Source: Prosthecobacter debontii (GTDB lineage Bacteria > Verrucomicrobiota > Verrucomicrobiia > Verrucomicrobiales > Akkermansiaceae). From it: 64,000 bases of DNA. Below are positions 43,585-52,148 of the stretch, piece after piece. The stretch lies in contig CAMBTP010000001.1 of assembly GCA_945870855.1 (NCBI GenBank), forward strand, positions 1 through 64,000. The letters are read 5' to 3'. Position 1 is the stretch's first letter. Each line of letters opens with the position of its first letter. Below the pieces are notes generated by a model that was not told where the DNA came from, made no database searches, and worked only from the letters and a program-made list of their open reading frames with translations. The translations under genes were made by a program, and so were the position numbers.

Positions 43585-46308
43585 AAGAGGCTGCGTGATC
43601 ACATCTTCGCAGCGCTGGCAAAGGCTGGAGGCTAGAACGGGCTCGTGTTTGCGGCAGCGGGGGCAGAGTGGGAGTTCTGTTTTCTTCGCGGACGCGGTGA
43701 GCTCTGTGCCGATGACCGCGCTTAGCTCTGCGATGATGAAGAACTCGGTGGCGAATTCGCGGTCGTTGAGTTTTTCGAGAAGATGTGCGTCGGAAGCCGG
43801 GAGAATCAGTTCCACGGCGGCTTCGTTGTTGCGGGTGAATTCCTTTGCTTGAATCCGCGCCTCGATGGCGGTTTGCATCGCGGCCTTGATCTGGAACAGA
43901 CGATCCACGTCCTTGCTGACCTGGCTCGGCGCGAAGGCGGGATTGGCTTTCGGAAAATCCTGTTCGTGAACGCTGCCTTCCATGAATCCGGCATGCTCCC
44001 ACGCTTCGTCCGCTGTGAAGGCGAGGATCGGTGCGAGGAGTTTCGTAATACTACTAAAGATCTCGTACATCGCGGCCTGCGAGGCGAGCCTGCGAGGCGA
44101 GTCCGGCGCATCGCAATACATCCGGTCTTTCAGCGCATCAATGTAGATCGCGGAAAGGTCGGCGGTGCAGAACTGGTTGATCGCGTTGAAGACCTTGCGG
44201 AACTCGTAGGATTCGTAGGCGGCGAGGCACTCTTTGGTGACTTCGTGGAGACGCTCGAGGATCCAGCGGTCGAGAAGAGGGATTGGATATTGGATATTGG
44301 ATATTGAGGATTGTTGATTGAAGCCATCCAGGTTCCCGAGCAAGATGCGGAGCGTGTTGCGGAGGCGGCGGTAGGGCTCGGCGACTTGTTTGAAGAGATC
44401 CTCGCCGAAGGGGACTTCGTTTTGCCAATCCACGCTGGAGACCCAGAGTCGGACGATGTCCGCGCCGTATTGGTTGTAAAAGTAGGCGGCATCAGTCGGC
44501 TTGCCGCCTTTTCCGGCGTCGGATTTCGCGAGCTTTTTCTTGTCCTTATCGACGACGAAGCCGTGGGTCATCACGGTCTTATAAGGCGCATGACCACGGA
44601 AAGCGGTGGAGAGCATGAGCGAGCTCTGGAACCAACCGCGGTGCTGGTCGGTGGCCTCAAGGTAGAGATCAGCGGGGCAATGCAGCTCCGGATGAGCATC
44701 CATGACGGCGGCATGGGAGCAGCCGGAGTCGATCCAGACATCGAGCGTGTCCCTGCCTTTTTTTAAACCGGCGGGCAGGCCGAGCTTGGCGGCGAGTTCG
44801 TCATCGGAAGTTTCGAACCAAACGTTCGTGCCCTCGGATTCGACGAGATCCGCGACCTTGTTTGCCAGCTCGGCGGAGAGGATGGCCTTGTTGTTTTCAT
44901 CGAAGAAAACGGGAAGCGGCACACCCCAGGTTCGTTGGCGGGAGATGCACCAGTCAGGACGCGACTCGACGGTTCCGTAGATCCGGTTCCGCCCCCAGGC
45001 TGGCATCCATTTCACCTTGTCGATCTCCCCTAGCGCTTGGCCGCGCAGGGTTTCCAGTGAGATGAAAAACTGCTCGACGGCGCGGAAGATGATCGGCGTT
45101 TTCGAGCGCCAGCAATGCGGGTATGAGTGCTTATATTCCTCCTGGCCGAGAAGGTGGCCGCTTTCCGTGAGGATCTCGATGATGCGTCCGTTCGATTTAA
45201 AAACGTGCATGCCGACGAGCTCTTCCAAGCCGACTTCCTCGGTGAAATGGCCTTCGTCATCGACGGGTGAGAGCACGCCCAAACCGTTCTGCTGGCCGGC
45301 GATGTAGTCGTCCGCGCCGTGGCCGGGGGCGATGTGGACTGCTCCCGTTCCCGTTTCCGTGGTGACGAAATTCGCGAGGATAACTTTCGAGGTGCGGTCT
45401 AGGAAAGGGTGTTTCGCCTCTGCGCCTTCGAGTTCCTTGCCTTTGATTTCAGAAAGCGTTTCCGTCAGCGCGTGTCCGGTTTTTTCCGTGAAAGCTTCGA
45501 TCAACTCGCGGACGATCACGTAGGTTTCGCCGTTGGAAAATTTTCCGACGATGTAGGTGAATTCTGGGTGCAGGGCGATGCCGAGGTTGGCGGGAAGAGT
45601 CCATGGAGTTGTCGTCCAGATGACCATGTTTACCTCACCAGTCAGATGGCTGTTCGCGAGAGGAAATTTCACAAAGATCGCCGGAGAAACCTTGTCGGCG
45701 TATTCCACCTCCGCTTCAGCAAGCGCAGTTTGCGCGCCGTAAGACCACTGCACGGGTTTCTTGGATTGGTAGATCGAGCCGTTTTCCACCAGTTTTGCGA
45801 AAACCCGCAGGATGCTCGCCTCGTAGGCGGGATCCATGGTGAGGTAGGGGTTTTCCCAATCGCCGAACACGCCGAGGCGACGAAACGAGGAGCGCTGGAT
45901 ATCGATAAAACCGGAGGCAAACTCCGCGCAGCGGCGGCGGATCTCGGCGGGTTCAAGTCCGGCGGCCTGTTTCACGACCTTGAATTCAATGGGCAGGCCG
46001 TGGCAGTCCCAGCCCGGGACGAAGGGTGCGTGGAAACCAGCCATGGTCTTTGATTTCACGACCATGTCCTTGAGCAGCTTGTTGAGCGCCGTGCCCATGT
46101 GGACATCGCCGTTCGCGAAGGGCGGGCCATCGTGGAGGATGAAATCGGGCGCGCCTGCGGCTTTGCGTGCTGCTATGATTTTGGCGTAAAGGCCGGACTT
46201 TTCCCAAATTGCCAAGCGCTGCGGCTCATTTTGCACGAGATCCCCGCGCATCGGAAATCCCGTCTGGGGCAGTGTCAGCGTATCTTTGTAATTCGGGGCG
46301 TTGCTCAT
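43579..46308 (-). CDS. ileS: Isoleucyl-tRNA synthetase
   Basis: The 909-aa class I synthetase charges tRNA-Ile and edits valine. The HIGH-like site is GPPFANGDVHMGTALNK, the editing domain (CP1) follows, and the KMSKS loop reads DKKKLAKSD, a departure from KMSKS that keeps both lysines. The C-terminal zinc finger is CPRCRKHEPV...CQRC. Between the catalytic and anticodon-binding parts a segment NQQSSISNIQYPI is encoded by an in-frame 7-nt repeat. The ATG at 46308, MSNAPNYKDTLTL, fits the family. Confidence 0.95.
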   Translation of the reverse strand: MSNAPNYKDTLTLPQTGFPMRGDLVQNEPQRLAIWEKSGLYAKIIAARKAAGAPDFILHDGPPFANGDVHMGTALNKLLKDMVVKSKTMAGFHAPFVPGWDCHGLPIEFKVVKQAAGLEPAEIRRRCAEFASGFIDIQRSSFRRLGVFGDWENPYLTMDPAYEASILRVFAKLVENGSIYQSKKPVQWSYGAQTALAEAEVEYADKVSPAIFVKFPLANSHLTGEVNMVIWTTTPWTLPANLGIALHPEFTYIVGKFSNGETYVIVRELIEAFTEKTGHALTETLSEIKGKELEGAEAKHPFLDRTSKVILANFVTTETGTGAVHIAPGHGADDYIAGQQNGLGVLSPVDDEGHFTEEVGLEELVGMHVFKSNGRIIEILTESGHLLGQEEYKHSYPHCWRSKTPIIFRAVEQFFISLETLRGQALGEIDKVKWMPAWGRNRIYGTVESRPDWCISRQRTWGVPLPVFFDENNKAILSAELANKVADLVESEGTNVWFETSDDELAAKLGLPAGLKKGRDTLDVWIDSGCSHAAVMDAHPELHCPADLYLEATDQHRGWFQSSLMLSTAFRGHAPYKTVMTHGFVVDKDKKKLAKSDAGKGGKPTDAAYFYNQYGADIVRLWVSSVDWQNEVPFGEDLFKQVAEPYRRLRNTLRILLGNLDGFNQQSSISNIQYPIPLLDRWILERLHEVTKECLAAYESYEFRKVFNAINQFCTADLSAIYIDALKDRMYCDAPDSPRRLASQAAMYEIFSSITKLLAPILAFTADEAWEHAGFMEGSVHEQDFPKANPAFAPSQVSKDVDRLFQIKAAMQTAIEARIQAKEFTRNNEAAVELILPASDAHLLEKLNDREFATEFFIIAELSAVIGTELTASAKKTELPLCPRCRKHEPVLASSLCQRCEDVITQPLT
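44278..44321 (-). repeat. Period-7 repeat inside ileS
   Basis: On the coding strand, units CAATCAA CAATCCT CAATATC CAATATC CAATATC CAATCCC run in frame and encode NQQSSISNIQYPI. The segment shares 17 nt (one variable position) with the repeat inside rarA. Confidence 0.8.
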
Positions 46309-46365
46309 GGCGGGAGCGGAAACTAGCAACCGCCTTGCGCTGGGTCAACCCCGTGGGAGAAGCGG

Positions 46366-46403
46366 GAAACTTTAAACTTTAACCTTCAAATTTCAAGGAA
46401 GAG
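46366..46403. repeat. Period-7 AT-rich repeat upstream of ileS
   Basis: AAACTTT AAACTTT AACCTTC AAATTTC AAGGAAG lies about 58 nt upstream of the ileS start, on the same side as the thyA and rarA blocks. Confidence 0.7.
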
Positions 46404-46493
46404 GGAGAGGTAAATCGGGATTGTCGGGACGTTGATCTGACTTTAGGATCACCTCTGCCCGCGTTGTGCGAGCCTCACAGAAAAAACGATTTC

Positions 46494-47321
46494 ATGGGTA
46501 TTTTCAAGAAACCACTCCTGCGCGGGCAACAGAAACGCGATGACATACCGGAAGGACTTTGGATCAAGTGCCCGGAATGTGGCGCGCTGATACACATTCT
46601 CGAGTTGAAGCAGAACCTTCAGGTCTGCCCGCATTGCGGCCACCATTTCCTGCTCGATTCCTCCGACCGCATCTTCCTGCTCGCGGATCCCGGCACCTTC
46701 GAGGAGACCGAGCCGCACCTTTTCTCCGCTAACCCTCTCGGCTTCATCGGGTATGAGGATAAGATTGCTGCCTTGCGCGGTAAAACCGGGATGAACGATG
46801 CGGTCGTCACTGGGCGAGTGGCAATCCACGGCAAGCCCGCCATGATCGCAGTGATGGATTTCAAGTTTTTCGCGGGCTCCATGGGTTCGGTGGTTGGGGA
46901 AAAAATCACCCGTGCCATCGAGACGGCCATCGCGGAGAAACGGGGCGTGATCATTGTATCCGCATCCTCCGGCGCACGGATGCAGGAGGGCATGCTTTCC
47001 CTCATGCAGATGGCAAAAACCTGCGGCGCGCTAGCAAGGCTCAGTGAGGCGGGGCTGCCTTTCATCTCCGTTCTAACTCACCCGACCACCGGGGGCGTCA
47101 CCGCATCCTTCGCGACCATCGGCGATATCAACATCGCGGAACCCAAGTGCATGATTGGCTTCGCTGGCCCGCGGGTGGTGAAGGAAACAACCCACCAGAA
47201 CCTCCCGCCCGGCTTCCAGACCGCTGAGTTTATGCTCGAGCACGGCCTGATCGACGCCATCGTGCCACGCCACCAGATGCGCGACCGCATCGGCAAGCTG
47301 CTCAATTTCATGATGAAATAA
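46494..47321 (+). CDS. accD: Acetyl-CoA carboxylase carboxyltransferase subunit beta
   Basis: The 275-aa subunit with AccA transfers carboxyl from carboxybiotin to acetyl-CoA, giving malonyl-CoA for fatty acid synthesis. The N-terminal zinc ribbon has C26, C29, C45 and C48. The crotonase-type core has SASSGARMQEGMLSLMQMAK and GGVTASFATIGDI. The ATG at 46494, MGIFKKP, is the family start. AccA is not in the window. Confidence 0.96.
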   Translation: MGIFKKPLLRGQQKRDDIPEGLWIKCPECGALIHILELKQNLQVCPHCGHHFLLDSSDRIFLLADPGTFEETEPHLFSANPLGFIGYEDKIAALRGKTGMNDAVVTGRVAIHGKPAMIAVMDFKFFAGSMGSVVGEKITRAIETAIAEKRGVIIVSASSGARMQEGMLSLMQMAKTCGALARLSEAGLPFISVLTHPTTGGVTASFATIGDINIAEPKCMIGFAGPRVVKETTHQNLPPGFQTAEFMLEHGLIDAIVPRHQMRDRIGKLLNFMMK

Positions 47322-47417
47322 GCTGTCTCTGCGGGAGAAAAGAGGCAACACGCATCTACCAGCATCCGCTCTGAAAGTTTGGCATCGCTTTGTTTTACCC
47401 GCTAAACTTGCTCGCAG

Positions 47418-48332
47418 ATGACCTCGCACACCGCACCGCTTACCGCCGCCCAAGTTGCGAAACTCCGGGCTGCGTTAGAGGTGCAGGGCTTCGAGTTTGT
47501 GGCGAAGGAATACACGATTTTCTCGGCAAAAAAGGGCAAGCTAAACGTGAGCGTGTATGAAAAGGGGCCGAAGGTATTGATCCAAGGGAAAGATACCGAG
47601 GACTTCATCCGCTTCACTCTGGAGCCAGAGGTGACGGGCGAGGCGAAGCTCGGCTACCAGGAAATCGCCGACCCTGAGCATTTCTCGCCACACTTCGGAA
47701 TCGACGAGAGCGGCAAGGGCGATTTCTTCGGGCCGCTGTGCATCGCCGGGGTTTATACCGATGCGGAAATCACGCGGCATCTCATCAAGAGCGGCGTGAT
47801 GGATTCCAAGCGCGTCACCACGCCTGCCGCGATCCGCAAGCTCGCCGCCGTCATCAAGACGACGCCCGGAATCGCCTTCGATGTGATCGCCCTGCGCCCG
47901 GAAAAATATAACGAACTCTACGCCACCTTCAAAAACCTCAACCGCATGCTCGCCTGGGGGCACGCCACCGTGATCGAGGAACTCACGAAAAAGAAACCCG
48001 ATTGCCCCCGCGCCCTCTCCGATCAGTTCGCGCGCGCGGATGTTCTCCAGACCGCGCTGAAGCAGAAAAATATTTCCCTGAAACTCGACCAACGCACGAA
48101 GGGCGAGTCCGACACCGCCGTTGCCGCCGCTTCAATTCTGGCGCGCGAGCGTTTCATCGACTGGATGGATGCTGCGACGAAAAAGGCGGGCTTCAAGATC
48201 CCACTCGGCTGCTCTTCGCTGGTGGTGGATGCGGGGAAAAAACTCGTCGCCGCGCATGGAGCCGAAGTTCTCGGGAAATTCGCCAAGCTCCATTTCAAGA
48301 CGACCCAACAGGTGACCGGCGAGCTATTCTGA
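47418..48332 (+). CDS. rnhC: Ribonuclease HIII
   Basis: The 304-aa enzyme degrades the RNA strand of RNA-DNA hybrids. The N-terminal 80 residues are the RNase HIII-specific TBP-like substrate-binding domain. The catalytic domain begins HFGIDESGKGDFFGPL with the first acidic pair, then VMDSKRV, and a C-terminal KGESDTAVAAASILARE. The DEDE-type acidic residues are in place. HIII rather than HII is inferred from the N-terminal domain. Confidence 0.93.
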   Translation: MTSHTAPLTAAQVAKLRAALEVQGFEFVAKEYTIFSAKKGKLNVSVYEKGPKVLIQGKDTEDFIRFTLEPEVTGEAKLGYQEIADPEHFSPHFGIDESGKGDFFGPLCIAGVYTDAEITRHLIKSGVMDSKRVTTPAAIRKLAAVIKTTPGIAFDVIALRPEKYNELYATFKNLNRMLAWGHATVIEELTKKKPDCPRALSDQFARADVLQTALKQKNISLKLDQRTKGESDTAVAAASILARERFIDWMDAATKKAGFKIPLGCSSLVVDAGKKLVAAHGAEVLGKFAKLHFKTTQQVTGELF

Positions 48333-48339
48333 GACTATC

Positions 48340-48978
48340 TTAGTTCAGCTCCTCACGCCTACCCAGAGTGATCGCGAGCCCAAGCGAGCCGACGAAGATA
48401 AAGTAGCAGGCAAGCAGCTCCAGATAGCTTTTGCAAATACGCGGGATCTCCGGCGAAAACGCATCGCCGAGAGTAGCTTGCCAGAACTGCGGAGCACCGA
48501 TCACGCGGTTGAAAACATAGATGATCAGCAACGCCGCCGCGATGAGGCCTGCGCCTGAGTGGTGTCCCATCGTTTCGAAAAAACGCAGCATCACCCGGCG
48601 GTGGCGGACTATAGTTATAAGCGCCGCGCCGAGTAGCGCACCGATCACCCAGATATCGGGGAAAAACCATTTTAGGATGCCAGAAATGAAATCCTCCATC
48701 TCACCGACCAGAGCCGCAGCCAGCCCTAGCGCCAACACTCGGCAGACCGCGCGGCGGTGTCCGGAGTGTGCCATCGCGCCGGCCATCACCGCCGTGGCCG
48801 CTGCTAACAAAGCGGCTTGCATGAGTTCCACGGTGCCCCGCTCCAACGGTGCGCCGGGGCGATTCGGTAGCCATGCGGGCAGCAGGATCGTCACGGAACC
48901 CGCGCAGATCAGCAGCCCACGCAGCAGGGTGGTCTTCCATCTGACCGCTCCAGACCTTCGTTTTTCGGATATCGGCAC
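48340..48978 (-). CDS. Polytopic membrane protein of unknown function
   Basis: The 212-aa protein has about six transmembrane helices (near residues 18-38, 50-68, 77-90, 106-124, 140-156 and 186-204). Charged loops contain RHRRVMLRFFETMGHHSG. I do not recognise a family. It lies convergent with rnhC with a 7-bp gap. Confidence 0.65.
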   Translation of the reverse strand: MPISEKRRSGAVRWKTTLLRGLLICAGSVTILLPAWLPNRPGAPLERGTVELMQAALLAAATAVMAGAMAHSGHRRAVCRVLALGLAAALVGEMEDFISGILKWFFPDIWVIGALLGAALITIVRHRRVMLRFFETMGHHSGAGLIAAALLIIYVFNRVIGAPQFWQATLGDAFSPEIPRICKSYLELLACYFIFVGSLGLAITLGRREELN

Positions 48979-49093
48979 GAACCTGACTAGTCCATGAAGC
49001 GCCCCTCACGCAAGGCGGATGAGTAGGAATCGCCCACCACTGGATTATTTCGAGTTTGCCGGAAAGCCCTCCTGATGCCAGATTCCGCACACA

Positions 49094-49435
49094 GTGAAGA
49101 CGATTTTCGAGAAAATCCGCGACGGTGAAATCCCCGCTGATGTGATACACCGTGACGAGCACTGCTTCGTCTTCCGCGATATTTCGCCGCAGGCACCGGT
49201 GCACGTGCTGATTGTGCCCAACAAAGTCATCCCGCGCATCGGCGAGGCGGAGACAGGGGATCAGGCGATCCTCGGCCACCTCCTTCTCACCGCTGCGAAG
49301 ATCGCCGCCGACCTCGGTCTTGCGGAAAGCGGCTTTCGCGTGGTGATCAATAACGGCACACACGGCGGCGAGACCGTCCCGCACCTTCACGTTCATCTGC
49401 TTGGTGGGCGTCAGCTCACCTGGCCTCCCGGCTAA
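49094..49435 (+). CDS. HIT-family nucleotide-binding protein (HinT-like)
   Basis: The 113-aa protein ends with VPHLHVHLLGG, the histidine triad H97-x-H99-x-H101, and begins TIFEKIRDGEIPADVIHRDE, both typical of HinT purine-nucleoside phosphoramidases. It starts at GTG. The next gene starts 4 bp downstream of its stop. Confidence 0.93.
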   Translation: MKTIFEKIRDGEIPADVIHRDEHCFVFRDISPQAPVHVLIVPNKVIPRIGEAETGDQAILGHLLLTAAKIAADLGLAESGFRVVINNGTHGGETVPHLHVHLLGGRQLTWPPG

Positions 49436-49439
49436 AATC

Positions 49440-50111
49440 ATGACTGCCCGCTTTTTCCAACTCTTCACCGGGGTGTTCGCCACTGCCGTTTCTTGTCACC
49501 CTCAGCCATGCCAACCGCGCTATGACAGAGTGGTTCTTGTGCATGGCATCTTTGAAGACGGGGTTTCCTTTGCCCCCCTTGTGACACGTTTGGAAAATCA
49601 TGGAATCAAATGCCATGTTCCACAGCTCAAACCGAATGATGCCCGCGATGGCATTGATCAACTCGCCGAAAGCCTCAAAGAGGGCATTGATAAGGAATTC
49701 GGCCCGGACGAACGGTTTGCAATGGTGGGCTTCAGCATGGGCGGCCTCGTTTCGCGGTATTACCTGCAGAACCTCGGCGGCGCACAACGTTGCGACACCT
49801 TCATCACCGTCTCGTCCCCCCACCACGGCACAAAAATGGCCTTTGCCTGCCCCGGCAAAGGTGCCCGCCAGATGAGACCCGGCAGCTCGTTCCTAAAAAA
49901 TCTGGAGGACACCGAAGACCGCCTCGGCAAGATCCCCGTCGTTTCATACCGAACCCCCATGGATCTCATCATCCTCCCCACTGAATCCTCCGTATGGAAA
50001 CGCGCCGAGAACATCTCCCAGCCCGTCATCCTCCATCCTCTCATGCTCTACTCGAAGCCCGTCCTCGACGATATCGAGAAGCGCTTGGTCATTGATAAGA
50101 AGGGAGCGTAG
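49440..50111 (+). CDS. Lipase-like alpha/beta hydrolase, predicted lipoprotein
   Basis: The 223-aa protein begins MTARFFQLFTGVFATAVSC, a lipoprotein signal with C19. The hydrolase has RVVLVHGIFEDGVSF (oxyanion region), the nucleophile elbow GFSMGGLVSRYYLQ and VSSPHHGT, typical of the lipase/PGAP1-like group acting on acyl esters. D and H complete the triad further on. Its 3' end overlaps the convergent L,D-transpeptidase gene by 23 bp. Confidence 0.8.
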   Translation: MTARFFQLFTGVFATAVSCHPQPCQPRYDRVVLVHGIFEDGVSFAPLVTRLENHGIKCHVPQLKPNDARDGIDQLAESLKEGIDKEFGPDERFAMVGFSMGGLVSRYYLQNLGGAQRCDTFITVSSPHHGTKMAFACPGKGARQMRPGSSFLKNLEDTEDRLGKIPVVSYRTPMDLIILPTESSVWKRAENISQPVILHPLMLYSKPVLDDIEKRLVIDKKGA

Positions 50112-50736
50112 GCTTCCGTCCACCATTGTCCTCACTTTGACTCTCTGGTGATACGCCAAAGGCTGAAGGTATGCTGTGTGATCCGCTGTGAATTCTAACA
50201 GGTGTGCCGACGCGGCAATGTTCGTAAAAAAAATTCTGCCCAGCCTCGGGACAACGGATGCAGCCTTTACTCGTAGTCACCCCACGTGAGAACTGCCCGA
50301 CGTGCATCCCCACGCCACCCGCCGTTAGCCGCATCCAGTAGGGCATTGCAATTCCTTGATACACCGTGCCAGCGGGCTTGGGACCTTTATGTTCCCAATG
50401 CCGCGCCACCACCACTTCACGGGTGTCTTTTCTCACATACTGACCGTAAAGATTTGAGCGTTTAAGTAGCATTTTCTCGGTTACTCGGAAGTTACCTTTT
50501 GGGGTGCGATTTCCGGCCTCACCCGTGGATACATCCATCTCGGCCAGTAAAGTTCCGTCGCCTTGCAGTAGCTGCGCGGTCATCGAAGATAGTGAGATAT
50601 CCACTCTTACAGGCTGCGGAGATACATCAGTCATCAAAATGCGGGCTCGTGGTGAGGTCGTATCCGCAGGCGGGCTTTTGACCCCACAAGAAACACAAAC
50701 AAACGTAAGAATAGGGAAGATCGTGTAGCGAATCAT
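50089..50736 (-). CDS. L,D-transpeptidase family lipoprotein
   Basis: The 215-aa protein has a lipoprotein signal (FVCVSC, C17) and a YkuD catalytic domain with VGMHVGQFSRGVTTSKGCIRC; the catalytic cysteine is in SKGCIRCP and the histidine in MHVG. L,D-transpeptidases form 3-3 peptidoglycan cross-links or attach lipoproteins. The catalytic motif differs slightly from the common HGT...SHGC, but keeps its key residues. Confidence 0.85.
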   Translation of the reverse strand: MIRYTIFPILTFVCVSCGVKSPPADTTSPRARILMTDVSPQPVRVDISLSSMTAQLLQGDGTLLAEMDVSTGEAGNRTPKGNFRVTEKMLLKRSNLYGQYVRKDTREVVVARHWEHKGPKPAGTVYQGIAMPYWMRLTAGGVGMHVGQFSRGVTTSKGCIRCPEAGQNFFYEHCRVGTPVRIHSGSHSIPSAFGVSPESQSEDNGGRKPTLPSYQ

Positions 50737-50766
50737 TCAGGCGTGAATCATTTCTAAAGATGGAAA

Positions 50767-50838
50767 TGCTCCCGTCAGGAATCGAACCTGAATCTAAGGT
50801 TTAGGAAACCCTTGTTCTATCCGTTGAACTACGGGAGC
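50767..50838 (-). tRNA. tRNA-Arg (anticodon CCU)
   Basis: Minus strand: GCTCCCG pairs with CGGGAGC in the acceptor stem. The anticodon stem AGGGT/ACCTT encloses TTCCTAA, giving anticodon CCU, which reads AGG. The T arm has GGTTCGATTCC. CCA is not directly encoded. An ISAs1-type remnant lies 55 bp away. Confidence 0.95.
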
Positions 50839-50893
50839 TTGCGGGGCGGATTGATAGATTTTCCTGGAAGACGAAGCAAGCCCTAAGGCGCGC

Positions 50894-51333
50894 CAGGGCA
50901 AACGCATCTTATTTTGTGAGGATCTTCTCGAGGTATTTGTTGTCCCATCCTGCGCGTTTTTCTCGGCCTTTGATTCCCCGGCGGTTTGTGGACTCCCGAC
51001 GAACCAAGTTCATCGCTAGTCCTCGCGTTGGGCAAATCAAGATACTGGCGGAACCAATCTTCTTTGGCGTTTCCTTCCTCCATGTCCTCGAAGCTTTCGC
51101 AGCCGCAGATAACGGCACACAGGGAGATGAAGAGTATGTCGGAGAGGTGGTGTTTGCGGGTGCGTTCGACCCTTGGATCTTCCACCTCCCGGAGAATAAG
51201 GATGATGGATGGAAGCGGAGCGGGGTTTGTTTCTTCAGGTTCTTGCGGTGTGGACATCCCTGAATCGTCAGCATGTAGTTACAAAGTAAAAGTTTATTAT
51301 CAGGGAATAAGAAATTTAGATGCGTTTGCCCTG
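50894..51333 (-). mobile_element. 440-bp deletion derivative of an ISAs1-family insertion sequence
   Basis: Perfect 16-bp terminal inverted repeats CAGGGCAAACGCATCT lie at 50894-50909 and, inverted, at 51318-51333. Between them are the two ends of one transposase gene. The middle, most of the catalytic domain, is gone. No target-site duplication is visible. A unit with intact ends but no transposase could still be moved in trans. The element lies between tRNA-Arg and tRNA-Ser. Confidence 0.85.
50909..51257 (-). pseudogene. ISAs1-type transposase, internally deleted
   Basis: The N terminus from 51257 reads EDPRVERTRKHHLSDILFIS and on to LDLPNARTSDEL, the DDE_Tnp_1-associated domain of ISAs1 transposases. 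About 60 codons in, the frame changes. The real C terminus NRRGIKGREKRAGWDNKYLE is found in another frame, ending at the TAA at 50911-50909. About 250 residues of the catalytic core are missing, judged from the usual length of about 370 aa. Confidence 0.85.
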
Positions 51334-51408
51334 TCGGCGTTGATTTCGCTTGAAACACCGGCCTCCACCGCGCATATAACCCCTCGTTTCCACACGGTTC
51401 ATCCCAAC

Positions 51409-51496
51409 GGAGGGGTGGTAGAGTGGTCGATTGCGCCAGTCTTGAAAACTGGAGAGCCGAAAGGTTCCGTGGGTTCGAATCCCACCCCCTCCGCCA
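51409..51496 (+). tRNA. tRNA-Ser (anticodon UGA)
   Basis: GGAGGGG pairs with the 3' CCCCTCC, followed by G and an encoded CCA. The anticodon stem CCAGT/ACTGG encloses CTTGAAA with anticodon UGA, for UCA and UCG codons. A long variable arm and GGTTCGAATCC in the T arm confirm a serine tRNA. Confidence 0.96.
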
Positions 51497-51560
51497 GCTT
51501 CGCTTCCGCCGCGGAAGCTACGACTGGCAGGCCATTGAAGAAGTAAATCAGAAGCGAAGA

Positions 51561-52145
51561 ATGTTCACAGGACTTGTTGAATTATTGGGGAAGGTCGTTT
51601 TTTTAGAGGAAAAGGGCGTGCAGGCGCGGCTATCCATAACGATTCCTTTTTCTGAGGAACTCGCGCTTGGCGACTCCGTGGCGGTGAATGGTTGCTGCCT
51701 TACGGTGGCGGAAATTTCGGGAACGGATATTGCCTTCGATGTTCTAGCGCAGACCATGCGGGTGACTTCTCTGGGGAAACTTACCGCCGGTTCCATCGTG
51801 AATCTTGAGCGCGCCCTCCGTGTCGGGGACAGGCTAGGCGGGCATTTTGTGCAGGGTCATGTGGACGGCACGGGAGTGATTCTCGCTCTCGAAGAGAACG
51901 GGCAGGATCACATCGTGGAGGTTTCACTGCCTGCCGATATCCACCGGCTATGTGTAGGAAAAGGCTCCATCGCCATCGATGGGATCTCGCTCACTATCGC
52001 GGATCTAAAAAGTGAGTCCGCCGTATTTTGGATCACACCGCATACGTTTTCCCACACGAATCTGCGCGATGCCAAGGCGGGCGACACGGTGAATCTTGAG
52101 GCGGATATGCTCGCCAAGCATGTGGCGCGGCTCCTTGGGAAATAA
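51561..52145 (+). CDS. ribE: Riboflavin synthase, alpha chain
   Basis: The 194-aa enzyme dismutates two 6,7-dimethyl-8-ribityllumazines to riboflavin. It has two lumazine-binding repeats: MFTGLVELLG at the start, VNGCCLTV near residue 45, GGHFVQGHVDGTG between, and IDGISLTI near residue 140. The ATG at 51561 is the family start. No FMN riboswitch is recognisable in the 64 bp after tRNA-Ser. Other rib genes are not in the window. Confidence 0.96.
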   Translation: MFTGLVELLGKVVFLEEKGVQARLSITIPFSEELALGDSVAVNGCCLTVAEISGTDIAFDVLAQTMRVTSLGKLTAGSIVNLERALRVGDRLGGHFVQGHVDGTGVILALEENGQDHIVEVSLPADIHRLCVGKGSIAIDGISLTIADLKSESAVFWITPHTFSHTNLRDAKAGDTVNLEADMLAKHVARLLGK

Positions 52146-52148
52146 GAA

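Noticed and set aside
44278..44321. Short CRISPR-like array
   Set aside because: Units are 7 nt with no spacers and lie in a coding frame. No CRISPR array or cas gene is seen anywhere in the window.
45409..46053. 214-codon open frame antisense to ileS
   Set aside because: No motifs and fully inside ileS.
50883..50909. The N-terminal transposase frame ending at 50883 as an intact protein
   Set aside because: Residues after about 60 codons are out of frame relative to the true C terminus found in another frame; it is a deleted transposase.
51497..51560. FMN riboswitch before ribE
   Set aside because: Only 64 bp lie between tRNA-Ser and ribE, too short for the aptamer, and no conserved core was seen.
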